63,665 nucleotides of DNA from an uncultured Prevotellaceae bacterium (GCA_946402905.1 CAMIYC010000016.1:1-63665); one strand, 5' to 3'; numbered from the stretch's first letter, positions 50,841 through 59,969 are shown. Notes: generated by a model from the letters alone, not told the origin. Numbers and translations are program-made.

Positions 50841-53036
50841 TCATGTTTTTTTGTAAAAACTCACACCCATGCCCGAAATCCTTTCGTGGCCGAGCAGCGT
50901 GCCGGTGACCACGACACGGTGCCAGCGGAAGGGGGTGCCGCGCAGGTGTGTGAGCCATCGGTTGCGGCTCGTAGCTACAAGGTGCCAGTGGGCGAGGTCG
51001 TTGCTGCCATAGAGTGCCATGCCGATATGGCTGTGATGGAAGGTGTCATCGAAACAGCCTCTCAATATCACACTGTCGACCGTCTTGGGCACATGGCGGA
51101 GGTCAAAGCTGAGCGCGCGGGTGCACAGCAGGAATGGAAGACCGGCGGGGGTGACTGTCATAGTGTCGGCGGCGATGGCACCCCACTGCTGCGAACGGAG
51201 TGAGTAGACCAGTGCATAGGGGTGCTCTGACGTGCTGAGGACGAGGTGCTCACGGCAGGTGTCGATGCTGAGTCGTGCGCTGGGCAGAAACCGGCTCCTG
51301 AAGGGTGCATAGCGACACGTGCCGCGTGAGATGCCTGTCTGGGTGGCGATGATGTCGTCGATATGGGGCAGTCGCGAGAGGTCGAATGGGCGGCCATGCA
51401 GGGGAACGGACACACAAGTGGTCTTGCCCAGCGCCGTCAACATGACACCTTGCTGGGTGGTGAGGGCACTGATGCCGTCGGCGGCAGCAGCGTGAAAACC
51501 CGTCAGCATGACTTCCGGAAGCGGAGCGGCGATGGCTTTCGATTTAGCCAACTCGAAATCCTCGGTCCGCTCTGTCTGCCACAGCATGCTACCGCCCTCA
51601 TATAAGCCGCTGGCATTGTCGAGATAGACGGTGCGCACCTGATGCAGCAGTAGGGAATGAAACGCAGGGCGCGACGCGCGGTGGGCTCCACCTTCTGTGG
51701 CGAAAACCGCGGCCCGGAAACCGTGGTCGCCCATCTGCCGCAGGTATACGGTGGCGGTGTGATAGTGATCGCCGTCGGGGGCCATGACACGTAGATGCAA
51801 CTCTGCGTAGGATGCGTTCACATAGGGATACATCAGTACGCCGGGGAGAGGGTAGGGCACCTCGGCGAAAAACCAGGCTTCCTGATCGCTCCCGACAGAG
51901 AGTCTGATGGCCAGTTGCGCTCGTATCCCCTCGGCATGGTCGTAAATGTCGGGACGGAAGTCGGCCAGCTTCTCCGACCGTAGCAGCTCTTCCTGTGCTA
52001 CACCGGTGGCGTCGCGCCGGGCCTGTGCGGTGGCGGTGGGGTAGATATAGGTGAGTCCGATGGCAAAAGGGTGGGGGAGCGTCTGCGGAGAGTGAAGGAG
52101 ATAACGGTGTCCGTGGCTGGTGATGGTGTGGTTGACGGTCGGAGGCAGGCGGCGCAGATGACCGGGTGTAAGGGGGGCGGACAGGGTTGATATGTTTTGC
52201 AGGGCGACGGCATGGCCGAATTGTTCGCGACCGATGGTGGTGGAGGGGTAGAAGTCCAGATGCTCAAACACTTCTGCTGTGTCTTGCGGACCCAGTATGC
52301 CAAAGGTGAGCGAGGTGGCCAGCCCCTCCGCGTTGACTGTCGACTGGAGCGCACGGCGCATGTCGAGGAAGCTGACGGGGCGACTCAGGTACACCTGTGC
52401 GCTCTCTACCAGCCGATGCACCTCGGCGGTGGGATGACGCATCGTCACGGTGATGCGGTGACGGTGAAGCGAGACACTGCATGAGAGCTCCTCCGCGGCG
52501 TAGTCGGCAGTGATGGCGCCAGGCATCGTGGCTGGGATGAGCGCGAAGATGGGGGAGTATAAAACACTGGAACCGTCGGTCAACTGCAGGGTCACGATGC
52601 CGAAGCAGATATGCTTGAACACACCGTTGCCCCGGCGAGAGGCCTCGCGGTCGATGGCGGCCTCCATGTGGGCGGCGATCATCGTCGCACCGGTGGCGTA
52701 TGACTCCCGGCTGTCGTAAAAATGGGGAAATATCCGGTCTATCAGCGTGCGACGGGTGGGGAGCGGCTCGCCGACAGCTTTCAGGTGGGATTTCAGCGTG
52801 GAGGTCAGACGGGTGGTGACAGTGCAGAACACGGGCGTGTCCTGGCTGACCTCTATGTCATAAAGCAGGTGGTCGTAGGGGATGATGGCCTCATAGCTGT
52901 CGTCTGCCTGCATCCAGGGCCTCAACTCTCCGTCTTCCGACAGCAGGTTGACCATGGCGCAGAGCGCTCCGTCCGGAGCCTCATGCTCCGACGGATTCCA
53001 ACTCATGCCCGAAAAAGGTATCTCTCTCTTCTCCAT
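50841..53036 (-). CDS. Phage tail protein, beta-propeller type (probable)
   Basis: A 731-aa protein from the ATG at 53036; a TTG two codons earlier is less likely. The start FSGMSWNPSEHEAPDGALCAMVN and the following EDGELRPWM resemble the opening of phage tail tube/stabilisation proteins of the P22 gp10 or tail-tubular B kind, where an N-D/E-x-G-x-L-x-P motif introduces a beta-propeller. It is mostly beta-strand with no membrane helix. It is last in a leftward operon with two small phage-like genes, driven by a TGACA-type promoter at 53799-53833. Assignment is from pattern only. Confidence 0.55.
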   Translation of the reverse strand: MEKREIPFSGMSWNPSEHEAPDGALCAMVNLLSEDGELRPWMQADDSYEAIIPYDHLLYDIEVSQDTPVFCTVTTRLTSTLKSHLKAVGEPLPTRRTLIDRIFPHFYDSRESYATGATMIAAHMEAAIDREASRRGNGVFKHICFGIVTLQLTDGSSVLYSPIFALIPATMPGAITADYAAEELSCSVSLHRHRITVTMRHPTAEVHRLVESAQVYLSRPVSFLDMRRALQSTVNAEGLATSLTFGILGPQDTAEVFEHLDFYPSTTIGREQFGHAVALQNISTLSAPLTPGHLRRLPPTVNHTITSHGHRYLLHSPQTLPHPFAIGLTYIYPTATAQARRDATGVAQEELLRSEKLADFRPDIYDHAEGIRAQLAIRLSVGSDQEAWFFAEVPYPLPGVLMYPYVNASYAELHLRVMAPDGDHYHTATVYLRQMGDHGFRAAVFATEGGAHRASRPAFHSLLLHQVRTVYLDNASGLYEGGSMLWQTERTEDFELAKSKAIAAPLPEVMLTGFHAAAADGISALTTQQGVMLTALGKTTCVSVPLHGRPFDLSRLPHIDDIIATQTGISRGTCRYAPFRSRFLPSARLSIDTCREHLVLSTSEHPYALVYSLRSQQWGAIAADTMTVTPAGLPFLLCTRALSFDLRHVPKTVDSVILRGCFDDTFHHSHIGMALYGSNDLAHWHLVATSRNRWLTHLRGTPFRWHRVVVTGTLLGHERISGMGVSFYKKT

Positions 53037-53073
53037 TTTCAATTTACAAATCTTAATTTTTAATTTTTAATTT

Positions 53074-53451
53074 TTAATTTTTCCTGACCAGTGTGACCGC
53101 ATTGCCTATTCCCGGTATGAGCTTCAGTTCCCCGGCGATGAACGTCACTTTGTCTGCCCCGCGGGCCGAGCGCAACAGATAGGCCGACAACGACTTGCTG
53201 AACATGCGCATATAGCGGCCTGCGCCTTTGACCGAATGACAGCGGCAGGTGTGGCGACCCGTGGTGTCGCCCTTGCGGTGTGCCACGTATAGGTAGTATT
53301 CCCTGACGGTGTCGTCGGAGACGGCAATGCTGAGGATGTCGCCATCGCACAAATGTAGCAACTCCGACAGATGGGCGGTGATGTCTATGCGGCCACTGGC
53401 ATGGAAGGTGAGGTCGCCGCATCGGGTGAGGGGTGCTAACGGACGGATCAT
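53074..53451 (-). CDS. Small phage protein
   Basis: A 125-aa protein with no recognised domain. Its ATG overlaps the stop of the upstream gene (ATGA), so translation is coupled. The downstream tail gene starts 37 bases later, across a TTTTTAATTTTTAA low-complexity stretch. It has features of Bacteroidetes phage accessory proteins (short beta segments such as LTFHASGRIDITAHL, DILSIAVSDDTVREYYLYVA). Function unknown. Confidence 0.6.
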   Translation of the reverse strand: MIRPLAPLTRCGDLTFHASGRIDITAHLSELLHLCDGDILSIAVSDDTVREYYLYVAHRKGDTTGRHTCRCHSVKGAGRYMRMFSKSLSAYLLRSARGADKVTFIAGELKLIPGIGNAVTLVRKN

Positions 53452-53678
53452 AGGACATCGGTTTTAAAGTAGGCATGGCGTGAACGGAATGCCACGGTCT
53501 CAATATAAACATAGGTGCGGGTCTCCTCGATGCGATGGCGGTGAGCCTCGGCCGAAGCGCGTGTGAGATGTATCTGCGAGGCTATGTCGTAGCGGTCGCT
53601 GCCACGCTCGCCGATAATGACGGCGTAGTATACCCTGCCAAATAAAAACTCGGAAATAGCGGAAAATAGTCTTTTCAT
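53448..53678 (-). CDS. Small phage protein, first gene of the tail operon
   Basis: A 76-aa basic protein starting MKRLFSAISEFLFG; an ATG four codons upstream at 53690 is an alternative. Segments YYAVIIGERGSDRYDIASQIHLTRASAEAHR and VETVAFRS-like YIETVAFRSRHAYF recur, from memory, in small proteins of Bacteroidetes phages. A TGACA-type promoter lies about 120 bases upstream. It overlaps the next gene by four bases. Confidence 0.55.
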   Translation of the reverse strand: MKRLFSAISEFLFGRVYYAVIIGERGSDRYDIASQIHLTRASAEAHRHRIEETRTYVYIETVAFRSRHAYFKTDVL

Positions 53679-53720
53679 GTCTCTGGTCATAACATTATTA
53701 AAATTAATTTTATATTTTCT

Positions 53721-53751
53721 TTTGCGTATTAGTTTAATTTTATTAATTTTG
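53721..53751 (+). promoter_or_regulatory. Promoter of S24 repressor gene
   Basis: TTTG at 53721-53724, a 19-base spacer and TAATTTTG at 53744-53751: the cellular promoter form, with a leader of about 125 bases before the ATG. Confidence 0.7.
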
Positions 53752-53798
53752 CAGCGAAATAGAACTGAAAAATGAAATGATAGTTTATATTTATGGCA

Positions 53799-53833
53799 CA
53801 AATATAAAGAATTATGCCCTAAAGAAATTGTCA
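53799..53833 (-). promoter_or_regulatory. Tail-operon promoter, TGACA type, with overlapping palindrome
   Basis: On the minus strand AAAATGACA (TGACA at 53833-53829) precedes TATATTTG at 53806-53799, exactly 27 bases from T to T. A 25-base inverted repeat TTTATATTT-N7-AAATATAAA (53784-53808) covers the -7 box and start region and is a candidate operator for the adjacent S24 repressor. Confidence 0.75.
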
Positions 53834-53882
53834 TTTTCATATATTAACATCTTTTTAACATAAATACGCACGTCGCCTGAGC

Positions 53883-54668
53883 ATGGGAAAACAAGAGAAT
53901 ATACGTAAAGTGGTGGCATGGTGCATCTCGCAGGGGTATGCTTCATCGCAGAGAGAACTCGCCGAACTCCTTGGATATAAAGAGTCGTCATTCTCGCAGA
54001 TTCTCAACGGGCATGTGCCCCTGAGTGAAAAGTTTCTCAACCGGCTGAACCGACTCGACAACAGAATCAATATCGACTGGATCAAGACCGGCTATGGGAA
54101 AATGATTGCCACCACGGGAGGTAAGCATGAAGTGGTGCCTTACGAGGACGAGGAAATGGAGTACGTCACGGAGAACACCACTGGAGCAAGGTTCTACCGC
54201 AAAGGTGACAAACTATACATGACCGTCAAACATGTGCCATACGCTGCCTTCGGGCAGTTTGCCAACATGGCAGACAACCTGGAGCCTCTCAACGACGAAT
54301 GGGGGGAGGAAACTTATGAGGTGGACCATGTGGCACACGGGCATTACCTCTCGTTTGAAGTCAAGGGCGACTCCATGGACACAGGGTCAAGACAAAGTTT
54401 TGAGGCCGGCGACAAAATCCTTGTCAGAGAACTCAGCCGCATACACTGGCAAAGTCATATCCGCTTCAACGATAGTCCGTTCTGGGTGGTGGTCTTCGGA
54501 TCCAGTGTGCTGCTCAAGCAGATGATCGCACAAGACCTGGAAAAGGGAATACTCACTTTTCATTCCCTCAACCCTTCACCGGAATATGCCGACTTCTCAC
54601 TCTGTCAGGATGAGATCAGGTGCCTCTACTACGTCATCAAGAAAAAACCCAAAGAGGTGGTCTTCTAA
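53883..54668 (+). CDS. LexA/CI-type repressor (HTH plus S24 peptidase)
   Basis: A 261-aa regulator. Residues 1-70 form a phage-type helix-turn-helix (SQRELAELLGYKESSFSQILNG). The C-terminal S24 peptidase-like domain has GDSMDTG with Ser about 163 and SVLLKQMI with Lys about 212, the Ser/Lys dyad of LexA, UmuD and CI proteins. The linker contains AAFGQFA rather than an obvious Ala-Gly cleavage pair, so self-cleavage is uncertain. It divergently faces the tail operon promoter. It may link DNA damage to expression of the phage particle genes; this is an inference. It has a TTTG-type promoter. Confidence 0.8.
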   Translation: MGKQENIRKVVAWCISQGYASSQRELAELLGYKESSFSQILNGHVPLSEKFLNRLNRLDNRINIDWIKTGYGKMIATTGGKHEVVPYEDEEMEYVTENTTGARFYRKGDKLYMTVKHVPYAAFGQFANMADNLEPLNDEWGEETYEVDHVAHGHYLSFEVKGDSMDTGSRQSFEAGDKILVRELSRIHWQSHIRFNDSPFWVVVFGSSVLLKQMIAQDLEKGILTFHSLNPSPEYADFSLCQDEIRCLYYVIKKKPKEVVF

Positions 54669-54702
54669 CCCAGGCCAACAGCTAACAACAAACAACAATA
54701 AT

Positions 54703-55134
54703 ATGGTAATATCAGTAGACTTCGATGGAACTGTGGTAGAGCACAGATATCCAAAAATTGGTGAGGAGATACCTCATGCCACAGAAACGTTGAGGAAACT
54801 CATGGCCGATGGACACAAACTGGTCTTGTGGACCGTGAGAGAAGGTGCTTTGCTCGACGAGGCCGTAGAGTGGTGCCGGGAGCGAGGCGTGGAGTTCGCA
54901 GCCATCAACGAGACACTCCGGGGCGACAGCAACGAGCGAAGCCACAACACCCGGAAGATAGACGCCGACGTCTATATCGACGACTGCAATATCGGGGGGC
55001 GTTTCGAATGGGAGCAGGTGTATCACATGATACACGACCACTGCTCGTATCATGAGCTCATCAGGGAGGCCAAGCGCGCCGCCGTAGCTCAAAACATGGT
55101 GAAGCCCAAGAAAAAGAACTGGCTCGGATTCTGA
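54703..55134 (+). CDS. HAD-family hydrolase
   Basis: A 143-aa protein; the ATG at 54703 follows a clear intergenic gap and gives the HAD motif I at once (SVDFDGTVVEH, with the DxD pair). A later DVYIDDCN has the pair of acidic residues of motif IV. It resembles small phosphatases that occur in Bacteroidetes phages and genomes. The substrate cannot be inferred. It follows the S24 repressor and may be co-transcribed with it (34 bases apart). Confidence 0.7.
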   Translation: MVISVDFDGTVVEHRYPKIGEEIPHATETLRKLMADGHKLVLWTVREGALLDEAVEWCRERGVEFAAINETLRGDSNERSHNTRKIDADVYIDDCNIGGRFEWEQVYHMIHDHCSYHELIREAKRAAVAQNMVKPKKKNWLGF

Positions 55135-55195
55135 GGATGATGGGAGCCGGGGAGCTCTGCTCACCGGTCCCTGTAAATGACGAAATTTGAATTAA

Positions 55196-55388
55196 AGGTG
55201 ATTTCTATTAATTATGTCGAGGCGATTTTTGATTTTTAGCCGAGTGCAGAGTGTAAGTCAAAGAGGGAGTATAGCGGGCTATACGACCGATGCGACTTGA
55301 CACTATGCACCGAATAAAAACAAAAAGCGACCGAAACGAATTCAATAGAATATTGCCTAAACATAAACAGAATTAATAGGAAGCACCT
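55196..55388 (+). mobile_element. 193-bp palindromic MITE-like element, copy 2
   Basis: About 90% identical to 43067-43260 and in the same orientation. Ends are AGGTGATTTCTATTAATT and the complement of AGGTGCTTCCTATTAATT (16 of 18). The inner hairpin tip TATAGCGGGCTATA is unchanged. It ends 12 bases before the proS start codon. The 40 bases before the right end vary most between copies. Confidence 0.75.
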
Positions 55389-55400
55389 AAATACAATAAA

Positions 55401-56882
55401 ATGGCAAAAGAATTAAAAGAACTGACAAAAAGAGCTGACAATTACAGTCAGTGGTACAATGACTTAGTGGTAAAGGCCGACCTCGCAGAACAGTCGGCCG
55501 TGAGAGGATGTATGGTGATCAAACCCTACGGATACGCCATCTGGGAGAAAATGCAGCACCAACTCGACAGCATGTTCAAGGAGACGGGCGTGCAGAATGC
55601 CTACTTCCCGCTGCTCATACCCAAGTCGTTTCTCTCTCGTGAGGCAGAGCACGTGGAAGGCTTTGCCAAAGAGTGTGCCGTGGTGACACACTACCGCCTG
55701 AAAGCCAAGGAAGACAAAAGCGGCGTGGAGGTAGACCCCGCAGCAAGGCTGGAGGAGGAACTGATCATAAGGCCCACCTCGGAGACCATCATCTGGAACA
55801 CATACAAGAACTGGATACACTCCTGGCGTGACCTGCCTCTGCTTTGCAACCAGTGGTGCAACGTCATGAGGTGGGAGATGCGCACAAGGCCGTTCCTGCG
55901 TACATCCGAGTTCTTGTGGCAGGAAGGCCATACCGCACATGCCACACGTGAGGAGGCTGAAGAGGAAGCCAAGAGGATGCTCAAGGTGTATGCCGAATTC
56001 GCTGAGAAATGGATGGCTGTCCCCGTGGTGCAGGGCGTGAAGAGCGAGACCGAACGATTCGCAGGGGCACTCGACACCTATACCATCGAGGCCATGATGC
56101 AGGACGGAAAGGCCCTGCAAAGCGGCACCTCTCATTTCCTCGGACAGAATTTCGCCAAGGCGTTTGACGTCACGTTCCTCAACAAAGACAATAAGCCCGA
56201 ACTGGTGTGGGCCACCTCTTGGGGCGTTTCCACACGACTCATCGGAGCACTCATCATGACACACTCCGACGACAACGGACTGGTGCTCCCGCCACGGCTC
56301 GCACCCATACAGGTGGTCATCGTGCCCATCACCAAGGGGGCTGAACAGCTGGCTGCTATCAGCGAGCGCCTCGCACCGGTGATCGACGCACTGCGCAAGG
56401 CAGGCATCAGCGTGAAATATGATGACGCTGACAACAAGCGCCCGGGATTCAAGTTCGCCGACTATGAGCTCAAGGGTGTGCCCGTGAGACTCGTCATGGG
56501 TGGACGTGACCTGGAAAACGGAACCATCGAGGTGATGCGGCGCGACACGCTCGAGAAAGAGACACGCAGCATCGACGGCATCGTGGAGTATGTGGAGCAA
56601 CTGCTCGAGGATATACAGCAGAACATCTTCGAGAAAGCCCGAAAGTACCGCGACGAGCGTATCTACGAATGCGACAACTACGAGGAGTTCAAGGAGCGCG
56701 TCAAGGACGGCGGGTTCTTCCTCTGTCACTGGGACGGCACCGCCGAGACGGAGGCTCGTATCAAGGAGGAGACACAGGCCACCATACGATGCGTGCCTTT
56801 CGGAGTGGAGCAGACACCCGGCGTAGACATGGTCAGCGGCAAACCGTCCAAGGCACGTGTCATCATCGCAAGAAGTTATTGA
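55401..56882 (+). CDS. proS: Prolyl-tRNA synthetase
   Basis: A 493-aa enzyme that charges tRNA-Pro. It has the class II synthetase core with motif 2 ([21 protein letters not shown], split as NVMRWEMR and PFLRTSEF) and motif 3 ([17 protein letters not shown]), followed by an anticodon-binding domain and a zinc-binding-like C-terminal region. It is of the shorter archaeal/eukaryotic type, with no editing insertion between motifs 2 and 3, as is usual in Bacteroidetes. The start at 55401 lies 12 bases after a repeat element. Confidence 0.95.
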   Translation: MAKELKELTKRADNYSQWYNDLVVKADLAEQSAVRGCMVIKPYGYAIWEKMQHQLDSMFKETGVQNAYFPLLIPKSFLSREAEHVEGFAKECAVVTHYRLKAKEDKSGVEVDPAARLEEELIIRPTSETIIWNTYKNWIHSWRDLPLLCNQWCNVMRWEMRTRPFLRTSEFLWQEGHTAHATREEAEEEAKRMLKVYAEFAEKWMAVPVVQGVKSETERFAGALDTYTIEAMMQDGKALQSGTSHFLGQNFAKAFDVTFLNKDNKPELVWATSWGVSTRLIGALIMTHSDDNGLVLPPRLAPIQVVIVPITKGAEQLAAISERLAPVIDALRKAGISVKYDDADNKRPGFKFADYELKGVPVRLVMGGRDLENGTIEVMRRDTLEKETRSIDGIVEYVEQLLEDIQQNIFEKARKYRDERIYECDNYEEFKERVKDGGFFLCHWDGTAETEARIKEETQATIRCVPFGVEQTPGVDMVSGKPSKARVIIARSY

Positions 56883-56892
56883 CCCTTCTCCA

Positions 56893-56995
56893 CAGGCCTT
56901 CTGGCGCTCCGCCTCCGCAGGCCTCCTGGCGCTCCTCCGCAGGCCTCCTGGCGCTCCGCCTCCGCAGGCCTCCTGACGCTCCGCCTTCGCCATGC
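56893..56995. repeat. CAGGCCTCCTGGCGCTCCGC tandem repeat
   Basis: About five units of 19-25 bases (AGGCCTCCTGGCGCTCC with a varying CGCCTCCGC spacer) lie between proS and the M16 gene. No gene. Confidence 0.75.
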
Positions 56996-57081
56996 GCCTT
57001 CTCCGCAGGGCTCCCCTTTGGGGAGCTTCGCAAATGAGCCATGCGCCCTTCCCCATCTAAAAACCTCAAAACACCTCAGAT

Positions 57082-59913
57082 ATGAGAAAACTATTCCTTT
57101 CGCTGGCACTGCTCCTGGTGAGCGCAGCTGCCACGGTGGCACAGCAGATGCCACCCATCCCCGTCGACCCCGAAGTGAGAATCGGAAAACTCGACAATGG
57201 GCTCACCTATTATATACGCCACAATGACTATCCTGAGCATGTGGCCAACTTCTACATCGCACAGCGCGTGGGAGCCATCCAGGAGGATGACTCGCAGCGC
57301 GGACTGGCTCACTTCCTGGAGCACATGGCTTTCAATGGCTCTGAGCATTTCAAGGGCAATGGTATCATCGAGTTCACACGTTCGCTCGGTGTGCAGTTCG
57401 GATCCGACCTCAATGCCTACACATCCATCGACCAGACCGTATACCGCGTGTGCAACGTGCCCACCAAGCGTGCCACCGCCCTCGACTCCTGCCTGCTCAT
57501 CCTCAAAGACTGGAGCAACGGACTCTTGCTGGAGCCCGATGAGATAGACAAGGAGCGCGACGTGGTGCACAACGAGTGGAGACTCGGCGAAGGCCCCAGC
57601 CAGCGTATGATCACACGGACCCTGCCGCAGATGTATCCCGGCTCGAAATATGGCGAGCGCATGCCGATCGGCTTGATGAGCGTCATCGATAGCTTCAAGC
57701 CCAAGACCCTGCGCGACTATTACCACAAATGGTACCGTCCAGACAACCAGGCCATCATCGTAGTGGGTGATATCGATGTAGACCACATGGAGGCGCAGAT
57801 CAAGAGCTTGTTTGGCGGCATCGTCGTGCCGGCTGACGCCGCACAGGTGGTCGACGAACAGGTGCCAGACAACAACGAGGCCATCTATATCGTCGACAAA
57901 GACAAGGAGATGCAGGTGAGCAACGTGATGGTGATGATGAAACACGACGCTACACCGCCTGAGGAAAAGAAAAACATGGACTATCTCATGGCTCAATACC
58001 TCACCTCGGTGATCTCTAACATGCTCAACGCGCGACTCTCGGAGATGACTCAGGAGGAGACTTGTCCCTTCCTCGCGGGAGAGGCAGAAGACGGACAATA
58101 CATGCTCTCGAAGACAAAAGACGCCTTCATGCTCTATGGTGTGCCCAAGGAGGGCAAGGAACTGGAGACGCTCGCCGCCCTCATGCGCGAGGCAAAACGA
58201 GCTCTCGAACATGGTTTCACCGCTACTGAGTATGAGCGTGCCAAGGCCGACTACCTCAGCGCACTGGAGAAACAGTATACCAACCGCAATAAGATCAGAA
58301 ACGATGCCTTTGGCAATGACTATCGCGACCACTATCTCTCCAATGAACCTATCCCCTCGATTGAGAACCTGTATCAGGTGATGAACCAGATTGCGCCCAA
58401 CCTGCCCGTGCAGGTAGTCAATATGGCGGTGCCAGAGCTCATACATGTGACCGACACCAACCTCGTGGCTCTTATATGGACACAAGAGGCTGACGGAAAG
58501 GTGTATCCCACCGTCGAGCAGATGAAGCAGACCGTAGAGGCCGTGCGTGCCGAGAAAGTCGAAGGATATGTCGACAACGTGAAGAACGAACCGCTTATCA
58601 CACAGCTGCCTAAACCCGGAAAAATCGTGAAAGAGTCGGAGAACACCACGCTCGGGTTCAAGGAGCTGAAACTCTCCAACGGCGTCAGTGTCATCCTCAA
58701 AAAGACCGACTTCAAAGACGATGAGGTGCAGATGCAAGCCTTCGCCAAAGGCGGAAAATGTCTCTATGGACCCGCCGACTACACCAACCTCAAAGTCTTT
58801 GACCAGTTGATCGGTCTCAGCGGTATCGGCAATTTCTCCAGCAATGAGCTGAGCAAAGCCCTTGCAGGCAAAAACTGCAACGCCGACCTCTCCATGGGCA
58901 TGACTCGCAAGTATGTCACCGCACACTCCACTCCCAAAGACATCGAGACCATGATGCAGATGGTGTATCTCTACTTCACGAAAGTGAATAAAGATGAGAA
59001 ACAGGTGCAGAACCTGCTCACCATGCTCGAGACACAGCTCAAGAACAAGAGTCTCTCGCCCGACGCCGTGTTCAGCGACTCGCTCTCTGCCACTTTCTAC
59101 AGCCACAACCCGCGATTCACCAATATCAACGCCGAAGACGTGAAGGACATCAACTACGACCGTGTGCTCGAGATCGCCAAGGACCTCTGCAAGGATGCTG
59201 CACAGTTCACCTTTGTCTTTGTGGGCAATTTCGACGAGACTACGCTCCGTCCGCTCATCGAGCAGTATGTGGCATCGTTGCCCGCCGCCAAGAAGTCGAA
59301 GGAAGAAAAGGTGACCGATGTGACCTCTTTCGCCAAAGGAAAGGTGAAGAACTACTTCAACGTGAAGACCGACTCGCCTAAGGCTACTGCTTTTATGGCA
59401 TGGACTGCCGACGCACCCTACACTCTGGAGAATGAAGTGAAACTCGATGCCGTGGCACAGGTGCTCTCCATGATCTACCTCAAGACCATACGCGAGGAGG
59501 AAAGTGCCGCATACTCCTGCGGAGCCAGCTCTACCTTCAACCTCAGCGGAGCCAAACCGATGATGATGCTCCAGGCATATTGCCCCATGAACCCCGACAA
59601 GCAGGAGGTGGCGCTCAGACTGCTGCATGAAGGCATCGAAAACGCTGCCAAGAGCATGGACACCGACATGGTGGCTAAGGTGAAGGAGTATATGCTCAAA
59701 CAGGCTGATGTCAGTGCCAAGAACAACGGACACTGGGTCAACGTCATCACCACGTTCAAGGACTTTGGCATTGATATGCATACCGACTATAAGAAGGTGG
59801 TGGAAAGCCTCACCCCGCAGTCTCTCCAGACCTTCCTCAAAGACATGATACTCAGCAGCGGAAATTGCGTTGAGGTCGTCATGAAGCCGGAAAATTCAAT
59901 AATTGAAAAATAA
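57082..59913 (+). CDS. M16-family zinc peptidase, full length
   Basis: A 943-aa secreted protease with a signal peptide (about 1-20, ending VAQ). The inverted zinc motif HFLEH (residues 77-81) is in the N-terminal half, with the downstream Glu of the M16 site in the next helices. Four alpha/beta M16 domains in two halves follow the pitrilysin-like plan. It degrades peptides in the periplasm or at the cell surface. It ends at a hairpin shared with the next gene's promoter region. Confidence 0.9.
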   Translation: MRKLFLSLALLLVSAAATVAQQMPPIPVDPEVRIGKLDNGLTYYIRHNDYPEHVANFYIAQRVGAIQEDDSQRGLAHFLEHMAFNGSEHFKGNGIIEFTRSLGVQFGSDLNAYTSIDQTVYRVCNVPTKRATALDSCLLILKDWSNGLLLEPDEIDKERDVVHNEWRLGEGPSQRMITRTLPQMYPGSKYGERMPIGLMSVIDSFKPKTLRDYYHKWYRPDNQAIIVVGDIDVDHMEAQIKSLFGGIVVPADAAQVVDEQVPDNNEAIYIVDKDKEMQVSNVMVMMKHDATPPEEKKNMDYLMAQYLTSVISNMLNARLSEMTQEETCPFLAGEAEDGQYMLSKTKDAFMLYGVPKEGKELETLAALMREAKRALEHGFTATEYERAKADYLSALEKQYTNRNKIRNDAFGNDYRDHYLSNEPIPSIENLYQVMNQIAPNLPVQVVNMAVPELIHVTDTNLVALIWTQEADGKVYPTVEQMKQTVEAVRAEKVEGYVDNVKNEPLITQLPKPGKIVKESENTTLGFKELKLSNGVSVILKKTDFKDDEVQMQAFAKGGKCLYGPADYTNLKVFDQLIGLSGIGNFSSNELSKALAGKNCNADLSMGMTRKYVTAHSTPKDIETMMQMVYLYFTKVNKDEKQVQNLLTMLETQLKNKSLSPDAVFSDSLSATFYSHNPRFTNINAEDVKDINYDRVLEIAKDLCKDAAQFTFVFVGNFDETTLRPLIEQYVASLPAAKKSKEEKVTDVTSFAKGKVKNYFNVKTDSPKATAFMAWTADAPYTLENEVKLDAVAQVLSMIYLKTIREEESAAYSCGASSTFNLSGAKPMMMLQAYCPMNPDKQEVALRLLHEGIENAAKSMDTDMVAKVKEYMLKQADVSAKNNGHWVNVITTFKDFGIDMHTDYKKVVESLTPQSLQTFLKDMILSSGNCVEVVMKPENSIIEK

Positions 59914-59919
59914 ATATTC

Positions 59920-59964
59920 AACCTCGGAATAAAAAATGTTAAATTATTTTTTAATTCCGAGGTT
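59920..59964 (+). terminator. Terminator hairpin after M16 gene
   Basis: AACCTCGGAAT (59920-59930) pairs with its complement ending at 59964, with A- and T-rich inner arms. It overlaps the promoter of the OmpA gene. Confidence 0.65.
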
Positions 59965-59969
59965 AATAT

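Noticed and set aside
41046..55134. Ordinary contiguous prophage
   Set aside because: No integrase, attachment repeats or replication genes; portal, terminase and scaffold genes are 19-36 kb away among cellular genes, and a cellular membrane protein gene interrupts the block.
55464..57056. Long reverse-strand frame of 530 codons opposite proS
   Set aside because: It is a shadow of proS; composition follows the coding strand and no domain is recognisable.
57091..59781. Reverse-strand frame of 896 codons opposite the M16 gene
   Set aside because: Antisense shadow of a high-GC3 gene; His/Leu/Val-rich translation without domains.
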